A stretch of DNA of 64,000 bases. Source: Actinostola sp. cb2023 (taxonomy: Eukaryota; Cnidaria; Anthozoa; Actiniaria; Actinostolidae). Made by a program: the position numbers and the translations under genes. The notes under the pieces are model-generated. The model was given only the letters and a program-made list of their open reading frames with translations, had not been told where the DNA came from and searched no databases. The stretch lies in the NCBI GenBank assembly GCA_033675265.1, contig JAUJYZ010000330.1:240426-304425 (forward strand). Reading direction: 5' to 3'. Shown one piece after another: positions 56,100 through 64,000 of this stretch (the stretch's first letter is position 1; each line of letters begins with the position of its first letter).

Positions 56100-56700
56100 C
56101 CCTAATATGGACACCCTCAGGACAAACTTTTGCTGTTTGTCCTAGCAGAATATCCGCCTGAAAAAATAGACAATTAATAGTAACATACCAGTCCAAGATG
56201 TCCATCTTAGAGAGGTGATCTGCTTAGGAAAAGCGCACTAATTAATTTGGACACCCTCAGGACAAACTTTTGCTGTTTGCCCTGGCAGAATATCCGCCTG
56301 AAAAAAATAGACAATTAATAGTAACATACCAGTCCAAGATGTCCATCTTAGAGAGGTGATCGGCTTAGGAAAAGCGCACTAATTAATTTGGACACCCTCA
56401 GGACAAACTTTTGCTGTTTGGCCCTGGCAGAATATCCGCCTGAAAAAATAGACAATTAATAGTAACATACCAGTCCAAGATGTCCATCTTAGAGAGGTGA
56501 TCGGTTTAGGAAAAGCGCACTAATTAATTTGGACACCCTCAGGACAAACTTTTGCTGTTTGCCCTAGCAGAGTATCCGCCTGAAAAAATAGACAATTAAT
56601 AGTAAAACAGTTAGTGCAACAGGTACCAGACCAATGTGTCCGTCTTAGAGAGGTGATGGGCTTATAAATATGTCCACCTAGAGAGTTAACTGTACTGAGT
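56100..56700. repeat. Tandem repeat, ~141-bp unit, four copies
   Basis: GGACACCCTCAGGACAAACT recurs at about 56110, 56250, 56390 and 56530, with GTCCATCTTAGAGAGGTGAT in each unit. It derives from the TCTAAGACGGACA MITE family (13361-13850), apparently by expansion of an element's interior. Inside intron 6 of gene C. Confidence 0.92.
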
Positions 56701-56845
56701 GTATATGTAAATAATTTTCTTCATTTATATGACTCACGTCAGGTGAAACGGGCAAATTGTTTTTCTGGAGAGGAACTGAGAACCTTGTCTTTTATTTGCT
56801 CATTCATTCTTTTGAATCTAATTTGAAGAACCTTTGATCCCACAG

Positions 56846-56998
56846 TTGTGGAAAATGACAGTTATGAGCAAGGTATAGACAATTCATTTGAATTCAAAGA
56901 TGGCGATCAACAATCAGTGCACGAATACTATACTACATCACCGACACGACAGGCGCCTGGGAGCCAGAAGAAAGACATCAAGCATCCCTTTAAAGGAG
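56846..56998 (+). CDS. Gene C exon 7: proximal cytoplasmic tail
   Basis: 153 nt, acceptor TTGATCCCACAG, entry phase 1 and exit phase 1 at GTAGTA. It encodes VENDSYEQGIDNSFEFKDGD then HEYYTTSPTRQAPGSQKK. It is hydrophilic and contains tyrosines. B has no separate counterpart. Confidence 0.72.
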
Positions 56999-57330
56999 GT
57001 AGTAATACATATATCTTTATCTATAAATTGTTACCACTGTTGGAAGTGGGAATAGCAATATCTATTTAATACCAAATATGGAATTTTGTTACCAAAGTTA
57101 GGCAAAGAACACAAGACATGGAGCCTGAATTCGCCATATATTTGTTCAGCGCATTCCAATATAGTAATTTAGAGTCCTGGAAACTGGAAACTTACTTGAT
57201 GTGTTCATTTACGAGTGTTATACGTTGCCTTGTGCATTCACCACCCAAATTAATATTTTATTTCTATATGTAATTTTATATCAAACGAAACTACAAATAT
57301 TATAAAACATGCTTTATCTTTTACCCTCAG

Positions 57331-57813
57331 GAAACCGTAACAGCATATCCAATCAATTTTACGGGAGCGTCGAAGTGCTAGACAAGCCACAATCTGACCC
57401 ATCCACAGCTAAACACTTCAATAATGTTCCTGAAGAGTCCATATTCGAGACAATTAAAAGCACTAAAGGGCGAAACGAGCCCAGTGGGCCTAGGGACATT
57501 ATTCGAAACTCTCTGGAAGCCCCCAGTTCGCACGAAGAGCCAAATATATAACGAACCAGAGATTATGATCTGTGAGACTCCTAACGGAACCATATCGCAT
57601 GATGAATCTCGTAGTGAGAACACGTATGACGTACTTGAAAGACCACAACCATCCAGGGAATCTTTGTATGGGGTTCTTATTAGACAAGACGCACCTCACA
57701 TATATGGTACCTTGAAGCAACCTAATTCAGATGATCCCATCTATGATTATTTGGAAGACGGCATAGATGGGACGTTAAATGATGATGACGAAATTTACCA
57801 ATACGTCGCTTGA
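57331..57813 (+). CDS. Gene C exon 8: distal tail with ITAM-like tyrosine motifs (one frameshift)
   Basis: Acceptor ATCTTTTACCCTCAG, entry phase 1 (GGA-AAC-CGT). In the first frame it reads NRNSISNQFYGSVEVLDKPQ then SIFETIKSTKG and stops at 57551. The downstream frame, shifted by one base somewhere around 57450-57510, reads QIYNEP, NTYDVLERPQPSRESLYGVL, IRQDAPHIYGTLKQP, IYDYLED and ends IYQYVA at 57813. YGVLIRQDAPHIYGTL is YxxL-x8-YxxL, an ITAM-type pair, and SLYGVL fits the ITIM pattern. The tyrosine motifs parallel those of B exon 7. The break may be a lesion or an indel error. Confidence 0.75.
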
Positions 57814-57939
57814 TTAAATGAACAGGTTGACAATTTGCAACATAAAAACGATGCATACATGTACTATTTTTGAGGAAGGCTGTTTTAGCTGTAGTCGCGG
57901 CAAATATCCAAAACCATGTAAAGGAATTATTGAAACGTC

Positions 57940-57945
57940 AATAAA
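57940..57945 (+). terminator. Candidate polyadenylation signal of gene C
   Basis: AATAAA 127 bp after the distal stop codon, a typical distance for a short 3' UTR. Confidence 0.5.
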
Positions 57946-57949
57946 AGAT

Positions 57950-58644
57950 TTATGCTTTTTCCGGTTCTAATGAGGCCATTATGCCAGTGTCACATGTAAA
58001 ACACGTGCATGCGTATGCGGAGGGGGTGATAATTATGTCATTTATTTAGCCCCTCTGTAAGGTTCTTAAACAATGCCATATTGTCCTCACGATATCAAGT
58101 ATTTAACATATATAATGTATTTCACTAGCCTCCTCCTAGTATTTCACGATGTTTCTTGAAATTTCTCTTGATATTTCATCAGTTTCATTTAGAAGCGAAC
58201 GGACCTGTCATTAGAAGCGAACGGACTTTTGAGTGTGGAGGCGAAAAGTTTTAGAAGCGAAACGACCTGATACCGGGTGTCGTGGGTTCGAATCCCGCTC
58301 GAGGCGTCTGATTTTTTCCGAACATTTGTTCTGTCTATACTCCTCATAGTTTCTTTATCAAAAAATAATTACGATATCATTAAAGCCAGATTAATTCCAG
58401 TACATAGTATTCTGGTGTTCGCCCCGCAAACCGAGCTCAACATTACAGTGAATTTCACTAATGATATACAGATTCAGGTAAAGGCATAAATGTAATTTAC
58501 ACGAAATTTAAACAACATTTACTCAAACTTTACATGACACATGTAACAATTATTACAGGAATGTGGCATCGTTCATTGCTATCAGTAATGTTTTACATAT
58601 AGTGCGAAGAACGTAACAATACAATTTTACGGTGAATAATAGCT
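57950..58644. other. Intergenic DNA downstream of gene C
   Basis: TTAGAAGCGAACGGAC repeats (58185-58272) are followed by a tRNA-3'-like phrase (GTGGGTTCGAATCCCGC, 58282-58298), probably a SINE tail. Nothing else is supported. Confidence 0.45.
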
Positions 58645-58653
58645 AGAGATACC

Positions 58654-60478
58654 ACAGGCAGCCCAACCAATGTTTCTGAGGCTATTTATGATTATTAAAA
58701 ACATGTATTTGCATGCGCGCGTCTTTTTTGATGGGTTTCCTGTGGTAGAGCGCGCGCGCGAAACGTTGGGTTCCCTGCATAGAAATGTATAATGTTGGGA
58801 TCCCTGTGTACATCCTGCGGGACGCGCCCGCAGCAATGTGTATATTGAAACAAGGTGTGAAACTCCAGTCACGTGATGGCCTGATGTGCGCCACATGTAT
58901 GTGGTGCACTTTTCCGTGAGCCGAAGAGCCGAAGTCGTCGTGCGCTACAGTCCCGTGGGGGGTACCCAGGTCTAAGTCGTTATTTTTTCGCTAATGGCGG
59001 GGCTTGGAAGAGAAGTTCATGTCAAGAAATACTGATTTTTTTTCGGTGTAAACGTTGGGATTCTATTCCCTATTCATGGTAAGTTTAGAAGTTTACAATT
59101 AATGTCAATTTAGAAGAAATTTGACGGTTTTAAAGTAGTCCTTTTTCATTTTGAATGGTGGAGAAAGTTTGGATGTGTTGTGCTCGACACGCGAGAAAAT
59201 TTTGTTGAAAAGTAAGCTGAACTAAACTGTTTGTCAAGGTTTTTCCGTAGTATTTGCTCTAAATGTTCTCTAATAAAAGGACTTGCCTATACTAGGGCAG
59301 AATGGCAGTTTTTTCATATTTGACTTGTGTAGTTGTCAGTGATCGAAATACACTTCAACTAGGAACCTCTTTCAACTGACTGATGGTACTTTATCTGTTT
59401 AAACATTTTGACGGTCTCATCTAGAAAGTGCCGTTTGACGTAATTTTGTACTTTACTTATATTATTGTCATTGAAATAGCACAACACATTTAGCAAATAT
59501 TATCATCATGAGATAAACACAGAGTAATTTCAGTAACCGTATTTTTCGTAAGAACGTAAGTAATCTTATCGCTTCCAACTGCGATGTTTGTTATTCAATC
59601 ATTCACAACTTGTCGATTGTGTATAATATTTATTTAATTATTATCCATGCTATTACAGATCAATATAGTGAATAAATTGCAAAGAAAGAACGGCAAAACA
59701 GTGTGTAAAATGCTAGTAAACTTATTGTTGAAATAAATACGTTTGTTTGTCAGATTTTGTGTACAAGTACTGATAGCAAACGTGTTGTGCAGTACTAAAT
59801 ATTGAGACTATTCAACATTTATAAAACACAATGCGTCAATTTTAAAGCAGTTTAATCGATAAAAATCAAAACACAATACAAATACTTTATAAAAGTCAAA
59901 ACAGAAAACAAATAAAGTATATTGTAGATGTTTTGACTTGTGTTTAGTGAAAATATAAATACTAAAACTTAGAAAACTTGCCAAAAAGAGCACAGTTCAG
60001 ATTTGCCGAGCGCTTGTCGATGCCTTCTCGTCGAAGGTAAAATCCGACTGTTTCACGGAAAAGTGCACCACATACATGCAGCACACATCGGGCCACGACG
60101 CTCAAAATTTCAAAAATTAGTTTCTCAGCGTACGTTGAAGTTAGATGACTGACACTTATAAAGTGTTTCGATAATACGGTAAAGTTTAGTTATTCGTAGA
60201 AAAATTGAATTTTCACGTCACATTGACAAAATTAGGAGCAAAACGTATTTGTCACGTGACTGGAGTTTCATACCTTGTTTCAATATACTCATTGCTGCGG
60301 GCGCGTCCCGCAGGATGTACACAGGGATCCCAACATTATACATGTATATGCACAGGGAACCCAACGTATCGCTCGCGCGCTGTACCACAGGAAAAACCCA
60401 TCAAAAAAAGACTCGCGCATGCAAATACATTTTTTAATAATTATAAATAGCCTCAGAAACAATGGTTGGGCTGCCTGT
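58654..60478. mobile_element. 1.8-kb long-TIR element, copy 3
   Basis: Same ~225-bp TIRs as copies 1 and 2. Flanks AGAGATACC (58645-58653) and GGAGATACC (60479-60487) agree at 8 of 9 bases. The interior 58950-60240 is similar to the interior of copy 2 in inverted orientation (for example the AAAAACTGTTT/CATGGATAAGGAATAGAATCC region), so copies 2 and 3 are full relatives and not only shared ends. Confidence 0.9.
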
Positions 60479-60599
60479 GGAGATACCTTCGAGTTGCGGC
60501 AACTAACTGAACTACTCATTATATACACCATATCCCCTAAGGTACATCATAGCAGTTGGACACTGGCAACGCCTTGACACAACATACTGTGCAACTGTG

Positions 60600-60600
<1 letters not shown>

Positions 60601-60664
<64 letters not shown>

Positions 60665-60690
60665 TATTATTATTATTATTATTATTATTT
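60601..60690. repeat. (ATT)n microsatellite
   Basis: Trinucleotide array with one slip. Confidence 0.96.
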
Positions 60691-60736
60691 ATTCCAAACC
60701 GTTAGAAAATACACTTAGATTTTCAGTATTTTTAAT

Positions 60737-61232
60737 GAGGGTTTATCACGTAATTTCAAAACTTATAGGAGACACAGGACAAAAATATGATTATCCGTAG
60801 ATAGAAAGAGTTCGTTGAAATTAGTACAAATGTGAAGTTTGAAAAATATCGGTTCACGCACAAATTGCGAAGATATGAATGTTCAAAATCGATTTTTTTA
60901 TGACAAAAACCTTTGTTGGTAGGCAAGAGTTGGCTCTGTCGTCGTGTACCGAGTGTAGAGTCGTTTCTTTTGAACATTGTTCCATTGTGAAACACCGTTC
61001 TTTTTTAACCGGTACACGACGGCACTACCCAAGAGTTGCCTACCAGCGTAAATTAATTTCCAAAGGTTTTCATATAAAAATTTCGATTTTTGAAAATTCA
61101 TATCTTTGCAATTTGTGAAGCAATCTTTTCCAAACTTCACATTTTTACTAATTTCAACGAGCGCTTTCCAGCTATGATAATCATGTTTTTGTCCTATGAG
61201 TTTTGAAATTACATGATAAACCCTCATTGAAA
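60737..61232. mobile_element. ~500-bp MITE with AATGAGGGTTTATCA ends
   Basis: TTTTAATGAGGGTTTATCAC and its inverse (ATGATAAACCCTCATT) bound long imperfect arms of about 200 bp, meeting near 60970-60985. The inner edge carries TTGGTAGGCAAGAGTTGGCT and CAAGAGTTGCCTACCAGCG. Non-coding. Confidence 0.85.
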
Positions 61233-61265
61233 CGAAACCAGTTTCCGCGAGAGAGTTCATCTTAT

Positions 61266-61456
61266 TATCTCGAAAACACTAGATAGCAATGACCTAAACC
61301 AGATCAAGATTTGAATAACAATAGGAACTATTGTACAACAATAGGAACTATTGTTAGATATGCATCGTTCTACAAAGGACATGTCTATGTAGAACGAGGC
61401 ATCTATTGTTATCCAAATCTTGACCTGGTTTAGGTCCTTTCTATCTAGTGTTTTCC
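61266..61456. repeat. Hairpin element (CGAAAACACTAGATAG ends)
   Basis: GAAAACACTAGATAGCAATG and the inverse of TTTCTATCTAGTGTTTTC, then CTAAACCAGATCAAGATTTG with its inverse. ACAATAGGAACTATTGTACA is itself palindromic at the left of the loop. Confidence 0.85.
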
Positions 61457-61469
61457 CATTATCGCACAC

Positions 61470-62112
61470 ACACTACCACAGGAAGCCCGTCAAAAGGCTC
61501 GCGCATGATGCATTTCTTTTTACTCTGGATGTTTAACAGTAGTGATAAAGAACTACGATAACAATAGCTTCCGTATAATAGTTAGACTTTCGGTGGTCAT
61601 GAGACACGCGCTGAGCATGCGCATTTATATCATCATATCCCCGATGATGAATCTAAGACCCAAAATCTCTGAATATATACTTATATAAGTATATTTCCAT
61701 CAAACTTAGAAGAAACGTATTGTTTATAATTGTATTACTAGCTAAATCTAAACTTTTAATATTTGACAGTTATTCTAAAGTGGTCTTGGTTGATTTGATT
61801 GACTTGGTTGAGTTCATTTTTTATGCAAATTCGTCATTATTATTTCACATGTGGAGCAATCGAAGCTGTTTTTGAAGAAGACTTAAAACATCGAGAAGAA
61901 ACTAGCCTGTTATGTTCAATATGTCTAATTGACAAACGAAATATACTAGGAAATAATTAACCTAATTGTTGGATACGATTGTTTTAGTTTCACTTTACAT
62001 AAACAACTTGACTGATCTTGAGTGATATCGATTCTTCGTTTATACACGTACTTAATTCAAGCTAGTTCTACACTGTCTGCTGTATTTTTTGTCCAAACCA
62101 ACAAGAAATACC
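61470..62112. other. Region upstream of copy D
   Basis: A fragment resembling the long-TIR family (ACCACAGGAAGCCCGTCAAA) at 61473-61500. No gene is seen. A promoter for D could lie here, but I see no motif I would defend. Confidence 0.35.
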
Positions 62113-62390
62113 ATGAGGTTAGTCACATTATTACTCAGTGTATCCCTGTGGAAACGCTACTCAACAAAACAGTATTTGATCACACGTAAAGACAAAGATG
62201 TATTCAAGCTATCGACGTCCTCGATGTGCCTCAGCAATGTCAATCGAATGCAGCAGCATGGGTGGAAGTCTCGTACAAGAACGCAGATGGATGTCCGTGT
62301 CATTGTGGCATAAACTCTCAGACCACGTTTGGATTTCTCTAAACAATACGTGGAAGTGTGAGAAAAATGCCGAAGTTCGAAAGCACGCAG
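62113..62390 (+). pseudogene. Copy D exon 1 remnant, several frameshifts
   Basis: ATG 62113 opens MRLVTLLLSVSLWKRYSTKQ and YLITRKDKDVFKLSTSSMC, clearly the family's exon 1. The rest is spread over other frames: ECSSMGG, then NADGCPCHCG and TTFGF, then NNTWKCEKNAEVRKHAG before a GTATAC donor (phase 1). At least three indels separate these parts. The six cysteine positions can still be traced, so decay is fairly recent. Confidence 0.82.
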
Positions 62391-62399
62391 GTATACGTA

Positions 62400-63300
62400 A
62401 CATCTATGCAAGCATACTCCATTTATTATTACTTTATTATGTTTATTATTAATAGTTTCATTTCAAGATGACAGTGATATCATGTGATATCTTGTGATAT
62501 TCCAACCGAAGGGTTTTACGTGGTCGAAATGATTGCACAGTATAAGTTCCTTAATATGCTTAATATCTATTAGCATGTTGCACTACACGCATCAATATAC
62601 AGCACCGACGAAAATATTAAACTAATGACGTGATAGACTTTGCCGGTCGGTTTTTGAAACGATGGAACTATACAAGCGACAACCAACTAGTGAAGGGGAA
62701 CTAGTAGTTTTCGGCCCGAAACTTAATAAACACTGACGATATTAGACTTAATTTGTTTGTCTGAAACTTTCGATGTTAACCTGTTTATGTAATCATTATA
62801 TACACATATAAGCAAATATACAGCTGTTGGAAAGGTTACCAGAGAGAAAGGTGATAGGGTGATAGAACTAAAAGTGGTCATTTTTATGACCAGAGTTGAC
62901 TGTGGAATTAGTTGAAAAAAATGGTTCACTTTTAGTTTCGTTCTGGTAATTCATTATATAATTACAACTGAAATCTTTATATAGGAACTATATTGTCAAG
63001 TTATTTGCATATACATAGTCACAAACATACTAGTTCCATACTGGTCTTAGAATGATCATTGTATTCTCCTACCACCACCTTTCTTTCCGACAACCTTAAA
63101 CTTTTAAATAAATTTATGGCCGAATTAGGCCGGTGTATAAGAACAATTGAATCCAACTGCAATATAGATGATCATTGATGATATATTGAAATAAACAGCT
63201 CACAATCAGCTCTAATGTTATTCAGAATGCTCAATTATTTGTGGATGAGACGACGGAAACAAGCAGCAAACATTTTCACCTTTACTGACGATACCAACGT
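62400..63300. other. Presumed intron 1 of copy D
   Basis: AT-rich, a GTGATATC microrepeat at 62475-62500, nothing else identifiable. Confidence 0.35.
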
Positions 63301-63494
63301 CTACTTCAAGTGGTTCATTGTGGCCGTATTATTCGGGGTGTTAAATATACCGAATACAACATCCATATCAACATGTTATCTCTCAGATGCTTCGTATCTA
63401 CTACATTGTGATGGAAACTTGGATACAGAATGACTGCGTGAAAGAGACAGTTTTTAATATTTTTAAACCCAGTGTGTGAAATCGATACTTGAAT
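63300..63494 (+). pseudogene. Copy D exon 2 remnant
   Basis: STCYLSDASYLLHCDGN matches the NC(F/V)LEETFSYLHCNGTW segment of exon 2 in A and B. An extra T then shifts the frame (WIQNDCVKETVF continues in another frame), and a TGA follows before a GTGAGT at 63495. The left border is not clear. Later exons would lie beyond the window. Confidence 0.6.
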
Positions 63495-63659
63495 GTGAGT
63501 ATTGTATTGTAAAGACACACGCTACTCCCAATGTAATAATAGGTTTAATAATTAAAACTTGAACAAGTTTATTTCTGACAAACGGTAATTGACGTTTTGC
63601 TAATTCATTGAACCATGCTCTTGCACTCTCACTTTGGATCCTTGCGTGTACTGAGCCCT

Positions 63660-63690
63660 GTAGTTCTTTCTTTCTTTCTTTCTTTCTTTT
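63660..63690. repeat. (CTTT)n short microsatellite
   Basis: Six to seven TTTC units. Confidence 0.9.
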
Positions 63691-63779
63691 GTTTATCGAC
63701 TGAAAAAAGAGAATTTTGAAATTTGAACAAATAAAATCCCTTAAAACTTTGTAAAATAATATGAGTACCAGACGACTCG

Positions 63780-63835
63780 AATTCATATTTTCATAGACAT
63801 GTTTCGGCGTGTCGCGCCATCTTCAGTATAGAGTT
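63780..63835. mobile_element. Retroelement 3'-end-like phrase
   Basis: TGTTTCGGCGTGTCGCGCCA followed by TCTTCAG resembles the GATGGCG...CGAAAC ends seen with the Penelope-like fragments at 8850 and 28390. Only the phrase supports it. Confidence 0.35.
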
Positions 63836-64000
63836 TACACGGCAATATAGAATTCTATTTAGAGAGAATATTTACACGGGAAGTTGTTAACAATTATACA
63901 TCCAAGTGTAAATCTTCTCTCTAAATATCTTCTGTATTCCTTGTTACACTATATGGCTGAAGACACGCAAAAACATGCTAAGAAAATAAAGACTGTTCCT

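Overview
This window looks like AT-rich, intron-rich eukaryotic DNA from a marine invertebrate. An anthozoan cnidarian (coral or sea anemone) is my best guess. The reasons are small exons with GT/AG borders, dense MITEs and long-inverted-repeat transposons, a Penelope-like GIY-YIG fragment, tRNA-derived SINEs, and a transposase family I associate from memory with cnidarian genomes. I see no bacterial operons, rRNA, CRISPR arrays or phage. Most long open frames are low-complexity or repeat artefacts and are not reported as genes.

The real gene content is a cluster of four related copies of one gene family, which I cannot match to a named family. The copies are A (3.5-5.4 kb, minus, only exons 1-3 in the window), B (20.0-33.0 kb, minus, seven exons), C (48.2-57.8 kb, plus, eight exons) and D (62.1-63.5 kb and beyond, plus, badly broken). 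B and C together predict a type I membrane receptor. It has a signal peptide, three small Cys-containing ectodomain exons with 12 conserved cysteines, a Ser/Thr-rich mucin-like stalk, one membrane helix with a basic stop-transfer, a micro-exon, and a cytoplasmic tail packed with Y-x-x-(L/I/V) motifs. One pair in C fits the ITAM pattern. Intron phases (1,0,1,0,2,1) agree between B and C at every boundary, so the gene models support each other although they are only about 30-40 percent similar by eye. Each copy carries at least one small indel. Either all are decaying or the assembly has uncorrected indels. The layout (A and B facing left, C and D facing right, a transposon-filled gap between) suggests a rapidly duplicating locus. 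An immune, recognition or allorecognition role is inference.

Region by region: 0-3.4 kb holds microsatellites, a tRNA-type SINE, a GC-rich MITE and a ~40-bp tandem repeat. 3.4-6.1 kb holds copy A and is a segmental duplicate of 30.8-34.8 kb. 7.4-8.7 kb is a long-TIR element. 8.9-9.2 kb is a Penelope-like fragment. 9.25-17.5 kb is an (ACATTA/ACACATTA) satellite into which three TTAA-flanked elements and a hAT-like element have inserted. 18-35 kb is gene B with introns full of nested MITEs. 36.7-43.5 kb is a complete 6.7-kb TTAA-flanked DNA transposon with ~0.6-0.77-kb TIRs and a multi-exon transposase gene. 44-48 kb is MITEs and microsatellites. 48-58 kb is gene C, with a 440-bp octamer array and a 2.4-kb element with a perfect 9-bp target duplication in its introns. 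58.6-61.5 kb is more inverted-repeat elements. 62-64 kb is copy D.
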